Notes: generated from the sequence alone by a model not told the origin. A stretch of DNA of 25,686 nt from CAYYJR01 sp964472305 (GCA_964472305.1 CAYYJR010000034.1:1-25686), one strand, 5' to 3'. Positions 1 through 7,881 are shown, numbered from the stretch's first letter. A program made the numbers and translations.

Positions 1-28
1 GTCTGCCACCTAAGCTACCCCTTTTCTA

Positions 29-56
29 TTGTACAGATTTTGGGGTCCACTATAGA
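29..56 (+). promoter_or_regulatory. Candidate sigma-70 promoter for the first prepilin-like gene
   Basis: TTGTAC at 29-34 is followed by a 16-bp spacer and TATAGA at 51-56. This would give a leader of about 120 nt ahead of the gene starting at 181. It is the best -35/-10 pair I can see in the first 180 bases; no other feature was recognised there. Prediction by eye only. Confidence 0.4.
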
Positions 57-180
57 CCCGGTTGGCAGGCTGACATTTATTGATTGGCATCCTGGAATTT
101 GCTTGCCACGAAATTATTCAGAGTTGCCGACTCATCTGCCGGAATCGCGCTGTGATTTTGCCTTGAAGGGGTGACCGGTT

Positions 181-1689
181 ATGCATCGACCTGCTTTTAC
201 CCTGGTAGAATTTTTGGTCGTCATGGTGATTGTCGTCATCTTGGCCGCGTTGACTTTTCCAGGATTCCACCTGGCGCGCGCTAAAGCCAGGCAATCGTCC
301 TGTGCGAATAATCAGCGCCAGATTGCGCTTGCGGTGTTAGCGTTTGCCCAGGATCATGAAGAGTGCTTCCCGATCGCGCGGGATTTTTGGACATCGCTCA
401 ATCTCGATCCCAAACTGTTGATTTGCCCATCGGACAATCGCACTGAAACGAATTCATATGTGTGCAACAATATTATTTGCGGCACGCGGATGGCGACATT
501 TCGGAATCACCAGGACACCATGGTGACAGCCGATGGGATGAGTAATCCCGTGGCTGCTACCGATACAGTATCGAACATCGCGTATTCGTCGCAGAATCTG
601 GACAAACGCCATCAGGGGAAATTTGTCGCGAGTTTTCTCGATGGCCACGTCGAAGTGCGCCAAAAGTGCCCGACGCTGTATCAACTGCCGCAGTGGGAGC
701 ATCTGATGCTCTGGGTGAACGCGGACAATGGGGTAAGACTCAAGACGTTTACCTTAACTGTCACCGCCTGGACGGATCAATCCACGCATCATTTCACGCT
801 GACCCCGCTGTATGCCGACCGTCCCCCCACCTACGTCGAGTCGGTGCCCGCTCTGGGAGGCAATTCCGCGCTGCAATTCGAACCGCCGGTCGGGCAAGCG
901 GGCACATTGATCTCGTCAGATGTTTCCGGAGTATGGGAGCGTGAGGAAGGGACCATTATTCTGGTCTATTGTCCCACCGCTCATTCGCAGGCAGAATATA
1001 CCGTGCTGGATCAAAGCAATGGCGCCGCCGTGCAGGCGACGCGTCTCAAGTTGCCCAACCCCAATCAAAGCGCCATGGAGCATGCGTTAACCGCCGGTGC
1101 CAACACTTCCAGCCCCAATACCCCGTCCGTCACGCTCACGGCAAATCCCCCGACGATTAATCCCGGCCAGAGCACAACCTTGAGCTGGGCATCAACCTAT
1201 GCCGATGCAGTCGAATCATCGACCTTTGGCGCTGCCGCCCTGACCGGCACGACGGTCGTGAGCCCGTCCGTCACCACGACATACAGCATTACCGTGGTGC
1301 AAGGGAATAAGAAGGCCACGACCAGTGCAACCGTCACCGTCGATTCATCCGCAAAATTCGTGGGAGCGATCTCGTGGTTCCGGTCCGATGCGACGGCGCA
1401 GTATCCGCCTGACAGCCTGCCGTATAACACCCCGATGTGCCTGACGCTTGTGTCGGGCAGCAACAGCTACACCGCGTATCACAACGGGGTGCCCTGGCCA
1501 CCGTATCCCGGCGGAGTACACTGGTTAACCCCCAGCCAGTTCTACCTCGGCGGCAGTCCGCACGGCAACAGCAACAGCATCACTTCGTACCGCGGGTATA
1601 TCGCCGAAGTTATCGTGTATAACAAAGCCTTGCCCGATGCGGATCGGCGTGGCATCGAGCAGTATTTAATGACCAAATATCGACTATAA
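181..1689 (+). CDS. Prepilin-like protein, H-x9-DG type, with LamG-like region interrupted by one Ig-like domain
   Basis: A 502-residue protein that starts with a type IV prepilin-type N-terminus. Residues PA|FTLVE give a cleavage site after Ala5, Glu10 is the +5 glutamate, and a hydrophobic helix follows to about residue 29. After the pilin-like head comes the family's H-x9-DG motif (His144 to Asp154-Gly155). Residues about 168-290 resemble the first half of a LamG/concanavalin-like jelly roll (a WTDQS motif, then a stretch like 'TIILVY...YTVLDQSNG'). About 310-400 is an Ig-like repeat (TLSW, TTTYSITV). About 405-502 resembles the second half of the jelly roll, ending in YRGYIAEVIVYNKALPDADRRGIEQYL. 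A GAAGGGG-type ribosome binding site lies at about 165-171. The protein is probably exported through a type II secretion/type IV pilus-like route and displayed or secreted; the ligand is unknown. It is paralogous to the next gene. The family call is strong; the function is inferred. Confidence 0.85.
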   Translation: MHRPAFTLVEFLVVMVIVVILAALTFPGFHLARAKARQSSCANNQRQIALAVLAFAQDHEECFPIARDFWTSLNLDPKLLICPSDNRTETNSYVCNNIICGTRMATFRNHQDTMVTADGMSNPVAATDTVSNIAYSSQNLDKRHQGKFVASFLDGHVEVRQKCPTLYQLPQWEHLMLWVNADNGVRLKTFTLTVTAWTDQSTHHFTLTPLYADRPPTYVESVPALGGNSALQFEPPVGQAGTLISSDVSGVWEREEGTIILVYCPTAHSQAEYTVLDQSNGAAVQATRLKLPNPNQSAMEHALTAGANTSSPNTPSVTLTANPPTINPGQSTTLSWASTYADAVESSTFGAAALTGTTVVSPSVTTTYSITVVQGNKKATTSATVTVDSSAKFVGAISWFRSDATAQYPPDSLPYNTPMCLTLVSGSNSYTAYHNGVPWPPYPGGVHWLTPSQFYLGGSPHGNSNSITSYRGYIAEVIVYNKALPDADRRGIEQYLMTKYRL

Positions 1690-2020
1690 GGTGTGTCATG
1701 TGGTTCAGCGGTCTGCTGACATCGGCATGAACGCGCCTATCGCGATTACCCCCCTTTTGCACGCAAAAAGGGGGGGCGATTTGGCGTATATCGGCAATTT
1801 CTTGCCGCTTGTTAATCAAACTTTGAGCTTACATCCATTAGAAGACTGCCGAATCACGGAACAACAAAGATAGTTGGCCAGGATAGCACTCGCTTTATCC
1901 AGCAATGCCTGCTCGTTGATGTAGACCGAATCGTGCGAACTCTCGAGCAGTTGGACAGCGGTGTAGTGCAAGGCCGGTTTCCGCCGTGAATAGCGGCGAT
2001 GTGCATTCAGGGAGGCTGCT
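1690..2020. other. 331-bp intergenic region between the two prepilin-like paralogues
   Basis: No convincing gene is seen on the plus strand. The region holds a C/G-rich hairpin (1749-1776), and at its right end the ribosome binding site GGGAGG (2010-2015) of the next gene. On the minus strand a frame running from about 2010 down to the stop at 1816-1818 reads like ordinary protein (it contains ALHYTAVQLLESSHDSVYIN), so a gene fragment is possible. I could not identify a family. Confidence 0.5.
1749..1776 (+). terminator. Stem-loop after first prepilin-like gene, terminator-like
   Basis: CCCCCCTTTTGC is followed almost at once by GCAAAAAGGGGGGG, forming a stem of about 10-12 bp with one extra A and a very small loop. 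It lies about 60 nt after the stop at 1689. It is not followed by a clear T run on the plus strand (CGATTT), so an intrinsic terminator is plausible but not secure; RNA stabilisation is an alternative. Confidence 0.4.
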
Positions 2021-4483
2021 ATGATGCGACGTCCGGCATATACGCTGGTTGAGGTTTTGGTCGTCACGACAATCATCGCCATCGTGACGGCAATCATGGT
2101 GCCGGTTTTTCGGTTTGCACGCGAGAAGGGACGGCAATCGACATGCATCAGCAACCAGCGCCAGATCGCCGTCTCCGTGTTGAGCTTCGCCCAGGATCAC
2201 GACGATCATCTGCCCTACGCCACTGACTTCTGGAATACGCTGTCGCTCAACCAGTCGCTCCTATCCTGCCCATCCGATCTTAACGAAGCCATCAACTCCT
2301 ATGTGATCAACAATATGCTCGCCGGCGCGCGGTTAGGCAACTTTCGGCGCTATCAGGAGACGATGGTGTCGGCGGACGGCATGCACGTCGCCGACGGCAC
2401 ACCCGGCAATGCTGCAGGACTCGCATATACCTTGTCCGACCTGACGAAACGTCACCAGGGCAAATACATAGTGAGTTTCCTGGATGGTCACGTCGCGATG
2501 ACCGATATCCCACCCACGCTGTTCGAACTGCCGCGGCAGGAGAATCTGGTCGTGTGGCTCTCGGCGGAGCGCGGGGTGACACGCAATGCGTTTTCATCGG
2601 TCGTCGATAAGTGGACCGATCAATCCGTTCATCATTACGAATTGACGGCGCTGAACGAGAAAAATGCGCCTCAGCAGGTGTCATCGGTCCCGGAATTGGG
2701 GGGAAATCCCGCGCTACTCTTCACGCCTCCCATGGGACAACCCGGCATCTTAGCTACTCCCGATCTCAGTAATTACTGGGATGCCGAGGAAGGCACGATT
2801 TTCATCGTCTACCAACCGACCGGCAATGCGCAACAGGAATATACTGTACTCGACCAGAGCAACGGCGATACCGAACAAGGCACACGAGTGAAAACGAACG
2901 GCGGGGGCAACGGCGGGAATGCCGCCGCTGCCGGCAGCGGGCGACGCGCCAATGGCGTCAGTTATGCCGGCGGCGGAGCTGTGAAAGTGTCGCTGAACGC
3001 AAGCGCGGCCACGATCACTGCCGGAGACAGCGTGACGTTAACCTGGACATCCACCGGCGCCACTGCGGTGTCCGGTTCCAACTTCGGCGCCGCCACCGTC
3101 AACGGATCGGTAACGTTTGCGCCAACCGGCACGACCACCTATACCATTACTGTAGGCAATAATGCGGGGAAGGACGATACGGACAGCGTGACGGTCACCG
3201 TGACGCCGCCTGCGCCCACTGTCTCCTTGACGGCATCACCGACGAATATTCTCGACGGCGACACCAGCACGCTGACCTGGACATCGACCAATGCCACCGG
3301 CGTCGTTTCCTCCAACTTCGGCGCGGCCACCATCAACGGCACGCTGGAGGTGACGCCTACGGCCACCACCACCTATACCATAACTGTAACCAATGGCGTG
3401 CAGCAGCGTACCGCGCAGGTAACCGTCAATGTGTCGAAAGCAAATGTCACGGTGAATCTCGTCGCAACCCCAACGGCTATTGAGCCAGGTCAGAGGGTCA
3501 CGTTGAGCTGGACATCCATCAACGCGACGCACGTCGTTTCGTCTTCATTCGGCGCCACCGCCGTATCCGGGACGGCGATCATTACACCCACCGTAACGAC
3601 CACCTTTACGATTACCGTGCGGCACGGCGCATCACAGACGGATACCTCGACCGCCACCGTGACGGTGGTCGTGAAGAAACCCGTGCCGACAATTGCCTTG
3701 ACAGCCGCACCGTCTTCCATCAAAGAAGGCGACAACTCGACGTTGCAGTGGTCGTCCACCAACGCGCTTGGTGTCATGGCCTCCAACTTCACCGCCAACG
3801 ACGTGAACGGCAGCACGGTAGTGACGCCGGCAGCCACCACCACTTACAGCATCACCGTTACGAACGGTGAACAGGAAGTGACCTCGACAAGTACCGTAGT
3901 GGTGGGGAAGGCAAACCTAGCGGTTACCCTCAGCGCCAGCACGGCGAACGTGACCGCCGGGCAGGGTGTCACGTTGACCTGGAGTTCGACCGATGCCGAG
4001 ATCGTCACCTCGTCCAACTTTGGCGCCGTGTATCTCAATGGTTCGGTGACCGTCATACCGACCGGTAAAACAAAATACGATATAACCGTGGCGCGGGGCA
4101 CGAAGAAGGCCAGTGCCAGCGTGACGGTTGATGTGACGCCCACCGCCGATTACACCGGAAAGATCTCCTGGTTCCGACCGGATGCCACGGTGAGTTATCC
4201 GCCGAATAACTTGCCGTATGACACACCGATCTGTCTGACGCTGGTTTCGTCGAAAACCAGTTACATCGGATATCACAACGGGATCGCCTGGCCAGCCTAT
4301 AGCGGCGGACCGAATTGGCTGACGCCCAAGCAGTTTTATCTCGGCGGCAGCCCACACGGCAGCAATGCCAATCGGCGTACGTTCCGCGGTTCCGTGGCTG
4401 AGGTGATCATTTACAACCGGGCGTTGACGGATAAAGAGCGCAAGAGCATCGAGCAATACCTGATCCGGAAATACGGATTGTAA
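2021..4483 (+). CDS. Prepilin-like protein, H-x9-DG type, with LamG-like region interrupted by five Ig-like repeats
   Basis: An 820-residue paralogue of the preceding gene. The N-terminus RRPA|YTLVE gives a prepilin-peptidase site after Ala6 with Glu11 at +5, then a hydrophobic helix. An H-x9-DG motif (RHQGKYIVSFLDGHV) follows. Residues about 170-300 resemble a LamG first half (WTDQS, then YTVLDQSNGD), followed by a Gly/Ala/Asn-rich linker. Residues about 321-706 hold five tandem Ig-like repeats of about 77 residues, each with T-L-x-W-(T/S)-S and (T/K)-x-(Y/F)-x-I-T-V signatures. Residues about 712-820 resemble the LamG second half, ending FRGSVAEVIIYNRALTDKERKSIEQYL. GGGAGG at 2010-2015 sits 5 nt before the ATG at 2021 and 8 nt before the in-frame ATG at 2024; either could be used. 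Likely an exported adhesin or glycan-binding pseudopilin. A terminator-like hairpin follows at 4510-4544. Confidence 0.87.
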   Translation: MMRRPAYTLVEVLVVTTIIAIVTAIMVPVFRFAREKGRQSTCISNQRQIAVSVLSFAQDHDDHLPYATDFWNTLSLNQSLLSCPSDLNEAINSYVINNMLAGARLGNFRRYQETMVSADGMHVADGTPGNAAGLAYTLSDLTKRHQGKYIVSFLDGHVAMTDIPPTLFELPRQENLVVWLSAERGVTRNAFSSVVDKWTDQSVHHYELTALNEKNAPQQVSSVPELGGNPALLFTPPMGQPGILATPDLSNYWDAEEGTIFIVYQPTGNAQQEYTVLDQSNGDTEQGTRVKTNGGGNGGNAAAAGSGRRANGVSYAGGGAVKVSLNASAATITAGDSVTLTWTSTGATAVSGSNFGAATVNGSVTFAPTGTTTYTITVGNNAGKDDTDSVTVTVTPPAPTVSLTASPTNILDGDTSTLTWTSTNATGVVSSNFGAATINGTLEVTPTATTTYTITVTNGVQQRTAQVTVNVSKANVTVNLVATPTAIEPGQRVTLSWTSINATHVVSSSFGATAVSGTAIITPTVTTTFTITVRHGASQTDTSTATVTVVVKKPVPTIALTAAPSSIKEGDNSTLQWSSTNALGVMASNFTANDVNGSTVVTPAATTTYSITVTNGEQEVTSTSTVVVGKANLAVTLSASTANVTAGQGVTLTWSSTDAEIVTSSNFGAVYLNGSVTVIPTGKTKYDITVARGTKKASASVTVDVTPTADYTGKISWFRPDATVSYPPNNLPYDTPICLTLVSSKTSYIGYHNGIAWPAYSGGPNWLTPKQFYLGGSPHGSNANRRTFRGSVAEVIIYNRALTDKERKSIEQYLIRKYGL
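2981..4138 (+). repeat. Five tandem Ig-like coding repeats, about 231 bp each
   Basis: Five consecutive units of about 77 codons encode homologous Ig-like modules (for example TLTWTSTGATAV, TLTWTSTNATGV, TLSWTSINATHV, TLQWSSTNALGV, TLTWSSTDAEIV). The units have diverged in DNA sequence, so this is an old protein-domain expansion rather than a recent perfect repeat. The neighbouring paralogue has only one such unit, at about 1120-1370. Confidence 0.85.
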
Positions 4484-4509
4484 ACCGCGACACGCCGCCG
4501 GTTACGTTC

Positions 4510-4544
4510 ACGCCCCCGGGGAACGCACTGTTCTCCGGGGGCGT
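4510..4544 (+). terminator. Rho-independent-like terminator after second prepilin-like gene
   Basis: A G/C-rich stem of about 15 bp: the left arm at 4510-4524 contains CGCCCCCGGGGAAC, the loop is GCACT, and the right arm at 4530-4544 contains GTTCTCCGGGGGCG, with one G-U pair. It begins 27 nt after the stop codon. The following bases (AAATGTTG) are only weakly T-rich. Confidence 0.65.
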
Positions 4545-4616
4545 AAATGTTGTCCAGTGATGCAGGCGATTGCACGTCCGGCGGATAAACGCCTGCTACC
4601 CATCGACCGAATACCA

Positions 4617-4666
4617 TTGCAGCCGATTATCTGATCGGGTAGGATATACCCGTACAGGATATCCTG
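4617..4666 (+). promoter_or_regulatory. Candidate promoter with overlapping dyads for the hydrolase operon
   Basis: TTGCAG (4617-4622) and TAGGAT (4640-4645) are separated by 17 bp, a weak sigma-70 match. A dyad CCGAT...ATCGG (4623-4638) lies in the spacer. CGGGTA-GGATA-TACCCG (4636-4652) covers the -10. The perfect 12-bp palindrome CAGGATATCCTG is at 4655-4666, near the expected start site. This arrangement would suit repressor control, but no regulator is identified. Confidence 0.35.
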
Positions 4667-4769
4667 CTTGCATGTCAGGTTGGCGATGAATATAACAATT
4701 CGTATGGAACGTTTGGCCTGGACGGCGTGCGACAACGTCCTCTCAAAGCGTGGACGCATGGATCTGCAC

Positions 4770-4792
4770 CACGGCATCAGTCTGATGCCGTG
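4770..4792 (+). promoter_or_regulatory. Leader stem-loop directly before a ribosome binding site
   Basis: CACGGCATCA (4770-4779) and TGATGCCGTG (4783-4792) form a perfect 10-bp stem with a 3-nt loop. It ends 6 nt before the AAAGGAG ribosome binding site of the gene at 4812. The stem does not hide the ribosome binding site, so it may protect the mRNA 5' end or insulate the site; this is inference. Confidence 0.5.
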
Positions 4793-4811
4793 AACCACAA
4801 AGGAGCACGAC

Positions 4812-6206
4812 ATGACCTCTCCACTGCGTGCCGGGGCGGCGAAGACCGTGATCTCGCCGGAAAAAGGCATTCAAATCGCGGGTGACATCGGGCGGCACCG
4901 CCCATGCTCGAATGTGCTCGAGCCGTTATACGCGCGGGCGCTGGCACTAGAGCACGCCGGGGAACGCTATGCCATCCTCTCTATCGATGTGTTGGCGATC
5001 GACAATCCGTGGGCGGACGAGATTCGTCGGCGTGCACAGGAGACGTATCAACTGGCGCCTGAGCGGTTGATCATTCACATCACGCAGAACCATGCCGCGC
5101 CGAGCATCGGCAATCATTTCTGCCGGGATAGCTGTACGTTGTTACCGGATGAATACGCATGGCTGCGTGGCGGCGATCCGCGTTATAACGCACCGGCGGT
5201 GACCGGCTGCGTGGATGCCCTCGGCATGGCACTCGCCAATATGCAACCGGTGACCGTCGCCGTCGGTCGCGCCATTGATGGGCGCGTAGCCTTCAACCGC
5301 CGTTTCGTGCTGCGCGACGGCACCACGGTGTGTCATCCCCCGCAATGCAGCCCCAATATTTTGCACGTCGAAGGTCCGACCGATCCCGAAGTTGGGATTG
5401 CGACCTTCACCAATTCGGAAGGGCAAGTGATCTCCGCGCTGTTACATCACACCTGTCACCCCTGTCACGGGTATGGCGCGAACGACGCGCTGGCCGGCTG
5501 GCCCGGTGCGTGGTGCGATGAGATGGAAGCGCACTTTGGCGCCGGTTGCACACCGCTGGTGATCAACGGCTGTTGCGGCAATGTGCATTACGTGAATCAC
5601 GCCGATCCGCATCCGTTGTGGGACCACCGGATAATGGGACAGATGCTGGCTGACTCGACGCGTACGGCGCTGGCGCAGATGACGCCCGTTGATGCAGCCA
5701 CCTTTGCGTGGGCGCGCCGGGTGCTGCCGCTGCCGCGTCGCGAAATATCTCCCGCGCTGCTGGCTGAGGCACAGCGCATGCTGGCAGAGCACCCGACGCC
5801 GCTATGGCAGGACGACAACCACGTGCAGGTGAGCTGGGATTGGGTCTACGCGGTGGGCATACTCGACATCGCCGACGAACGGACCACGCATCCGCATTAC
5901 CCGTATGAAATGCAGGCCTTGCGGCTGGGCAACTTCGCGCTGCTGTCGTTAATGGGCGAGCCGTTCGTGGAAGCGCAATTGCGTATCAAGCGCGAGTCAC
6001 CCTTCCCATTCCTGCAAATCGCTCACATGTGCAACGGCTACCTGGGCTACGTGCCGACCCGGCGCGCCTTTGCCGGCGGTGGCTACGAAACGCGCACCGG
6101 ACGCGGATCGCGATTGGTGCCGGAGGCACTTGAAATGATCGAAGACGCCTCCGTGGAATTGCTGAACGCTGTACGGGAGAACACGTCATGTTTTCAACAC
6201 GCATAA
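4812..6206 (+). CDS. Neutral/alkaline ceramidase-like hydrolase
   Basis: A 464-residue protein resembling the N-terminal catalytic domain of neutral/alkaline non-lysosomal ceramidases and their many uncharacterised bacterial relatives. These are Zn-dependent amidases that cut the N-acyl bond of ceramide. Visible signs are the opening RAGAAKTVISPEKGI, then LYARALALEHAGERYAILSIDVLAID. Histidine-rich segments QNHAAPS (near residue 97) and HHTCHPCH (near residue 218) are candidate metal-binding sites, and INGCCGNVHY follows. No signal peptide is seen, so it appears cytoplasmic, unlike many classical ceramidases. The ATG at 4812 is preceded by AAAGGAG at 4799-4805. The gene overlaps the next by 19 nt, indicating an operon with a sialate O-acetylesterase. 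The true substrate could be another N-acylated lipid or sugar; family assignment is fairly sure, substrate is not. Confidence 0.7.
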   Translation: MTSPLRAGAAKTVISPEKGIQIAGDIGRHRPCSNVLEPLYARALALEHAGERYAILSIDVLAIDNPWADEIRRRAQETYQLAPERLIIHITQNHAAPSIGNHFCRDSCTLLPDEYAWLRGGDPRYNAPAVTGCVDALGMALANMQPVTVAVGRAIDGRVAFNRRFVLRDGTTVCHPPQCSPNILHVEGPTDPEVGIATFTNSEGQVISALLHHTCHPCHGYGANDALAGWPGAWCDEMEAHFGAGCTPLVINGCCGNVHYVNHADPHPLWDHRIMGQMLADSTRTALAQMTPVDAATFAWARRVLPLPRREISPALLAEAQRMLAEHPTPLWQDDNHVQVSWDWVYAVGILDIADERTTHPHYPYEMQALRLGNFALLSLMGEPFVEAQLRIKRESPFPFLQIAHMCNGYLGYVPTRRAFAGGGYETRTGRGSRLVPEALEMIEDASVELLNAVRENTSCFQHA

Positions 6207-7813
6207 CACTCATGCTGGTCCTGTGCGTTGCATGGGGTGCATTGGCTCGGGCCACGGTCACGTTGCCGGCACTAATCAGCGATAATATGGTGCTGCAGGC
6301 CGGCAAACCGCTCCCAATCTGGGGTATGGCGGATCCCGGCGAGCAGGTGACGGTCACGCTGGCAGACGACACCGCCGTCGCGACCGCTGACGCCGCCGGC
6401 AAATGGCAGGTACGCCTGAAAGCGCGCCAGGCTGACGGCATGCCGGTGACGCTGACAGTCGCGGGCGCCAATACGTTGACGGTAAAGAACGTCCTGGTCG
6501 GCAGCGTGTGGATCTGCTCCGGGCAGTCGAATATGGACTTCGGATTCAACGGTTCGCATAACGCGAATACCGAACGTCCGGCGGCGAATTACCCGAAGTT
6601 GCGCCAGTTCACCGTGGGACACAAACCCTCGCCGTTTCCGCAGGCCAATTGCGTCGGGAAATGGGTGGAATGCTCACCCGCGACGGTGAATGCCTTCAGT
6701 GCGGTCGCCTATTTCTTCGGACACGACGTGCACCTGGCGACCGGCCAACCGGTGGGCTTGATCAAAACCTCCTGGGGCGGCACGGCGGCGCAACTCTGGA
6801 CCAGTCAGGAAGGACTCGCGGTGGAGCCGTCGCTGGACGTCCTGGCGAAGGAAGCGGAAACAGCGGCGAAAAATTTTTCGCAGGTGATGGAGCAATACGA
6901 GAAAGAGATTGTGCCGAAGTACCAGGCGGACCTGCTGGCGTATAACGAGGCGAAAGCCAAATTCGACGCCGACCACCAGGCCTGGGTCGATGCGAAGAAA
7001 AATGCCGCGGCGGACGGACCGCCGGTGCCGGAAGAACCAGTCCTCACACTGAAGCGGCCGTCGTGGCCGCCGTCGCCGAAAACCCGCTTGAACGTGAGCA
7101 GCTTATTTAACGGTATGATAGCACCGCTCATCCCTTATGCGCTGGACGGCGCCATCTGGTATCAGGGTGAGGCAAACGTCAGCAATCCGAAGCAATATCA
7201 AATACTTTTCCCCGCCATGATTCGCGATTGGCGCGGCCGATGGGGGCAAGGCGACTTCCCGATGTATTTTGTGCAGTTGGCCAACTACCTGGCGCGCAAA
7301 CCCACGCCGTCGGAAAGCAATTGGGCGGGATTGCGTGAGGCACAACTGAAGACGCTGGCGTTGCCGAAAACGGGCATGGCGGTGATTATCGATATCGGCA
7401 TGGCCGACAACATTCATCCGACGGACAAAATGGACGTCGGCCATCGACTGGCGCTGTGGGCGTTGCACGATGTATTCGGCAAGCAACTCACCTATTCCGG
7501 CCCGTTGTATACCGGCATGCAGGTTGAAAACACTGCGATTCGCCTTAGTTTCAGGGAGATCGGCGGTGGATTGACCATTGGGGCCGCGCCGGGAATGACA
7601 CCGGATACCGTGCTGAAAGGCTTCGCCATCGCCGGCACGGATAAGCGGTGGGTGTGGGCGGACGCGCGGATCGACGGTGACACCGTGGTGGTTTCCAGCG
7701 ACAAAGTGGCACAACCGGTCGCCGTCCGTTATGCATGGGCGGATAATCCGGAGTGCAACCTCTACAACAAAGACGGCCTGCCCGCCTCGCCGTTCCGCAC
7801 GGATGACTGGTAA
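6188..7813 (+). CDS. Sialate O-acetylesterase family protein (SGNH hydrolase)
   Basis: A 541-residue secreted protein with signal peptide residues 1-21 (cleavage near ALA-RA). It matches sialate 9-O-acetylesterases, which remove O-acetyl groups from sialic acids or related carbohydrates. An N-terminal beta-rich part (ISDNMVLQ...IWGMADPGE) precedes the nucleophile motif GQSNM (112-116, Ser114). IWYQGEAN supplies the conserved SGNH block III region, and Asp407-Asn-Ile-His410-Pro supplies the catalytic Asp/His pair. Between about 215 and 285 there is a charged, helix-forming insertion rich in Glu, Lys and Ala. The start lies inside the end of the previous gene (19-nt overlap) with GGGAG just upstream, so the two are probably translationally coupled. 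Together they suggest breakdown of acylated glycans or glycolipids. The acceptor substrate cannot be read from sequence. Confidence 0.9.
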   Translation: MFSTRITLMLVLCVAWGALARATVTLPALISDNMVLQAGKPLPIWGMADPGEQVTVTLADDTAVATADAAGKWQVRLKARQADGMPVTLTVAGANTLTVKNVLVGSVWICSGQSNMDFGFNGSHNANTERPAANYPKLRQFTVGHKPSPFPQANCVGKWVECSPATVNAFSAVAYFFGHDVHLATGQPVGLIKTSWGGTAAQLWTSQEGLAVEPSLDVLAKEAETAAKNFSQVMEQYEKEIVPKYQADLLAYNEAKAKFDADHQAWVDAKKNAAADGPPVPEEPVLTLKRPSWPPSPKTRLNVSSLFNGMIAPLIPYALDGAIWYQGEANVSNPKQYQILFPAMIRDWRGRWGQGDFPMYFVQLANYLARKPTPSESNWAGLREAQLKTLALPKTGMAVIIDIGMADNIHPTDKMDVGHRLALWALHDVFGKQLTYSGPLYTGMQVENTAIRLSFREIGGGLTIGAAPGMTPDTVLKGFAIAGTDKRWVWADARIDGDTVVVSSDKVAQPVAVRYAWADNPECNLYNKDGLPASPFRTDDW

Positions 7814-7836
7814 ACCGGCGCGAGAGGACGACTATG

Positions 7837-7869
7837 CCGCCGGCGTTCGTGACACGTGAGCGCCGGCGG
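7837..7869. terminator. Stem-loop between convergent genes, possible bidirectional terminator
   Basis: CCGCCGGCG (7837-7845) and CGCCGGCGG (7861-7869) form a perfect 9-bp G/C-rich stem. Weaker pairs continue inward. It sits 24 nt after the sialate esterase stop and just beyond the 3' end of the minus-strand esterase remnant. No T run follows on either strand, so termination is plausible rather than certain. Confidence 0.45.
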
Positions 7870-7881
7870 TGATTGCGACCG

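Larger units (their letters stand above)
4484..4811. other. 328-bp structured leader between prepilin-like gene and hydrolase operon
   Basis: No gene is seen here. From left to right there is a terminator-like hairpin (4510-4544), a 7-bp inverted repeat GCAGGCG/CGCCTGC (4562-4568 with 4590-4596), a candidate promoter overlapped by dyads (4617-4666), and a 10-bp stem-loop (4770-4792) just before the ribosome binding site of the next gene. Confidence 0.6.

Noticed and set aside
90..120. GG...GC spaced pairs resembling a sigma-54 promoter (TTGGCAT, TTTGC, CTTGCC).
   Set aside because: The GG-to-GC spacing is 9 or 13, not 10, and no enhancer-type regulator is seen.
1..174. A plus-strand frame open from base 1 to a TGA at 172-174, possibly the end of an upstream gene.
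   Set aside because: Its translation shows no family resemblance, a good promoter lies inside it, and 57 open codons can occur by chance.
2981..4138. Regular tandem repeats considered as a CRISPR or satellite array.
   Set aside because: The repeat is 231 bp, stays in one reading frame and encodes Ig-like domains; the units are diverged in DNA.
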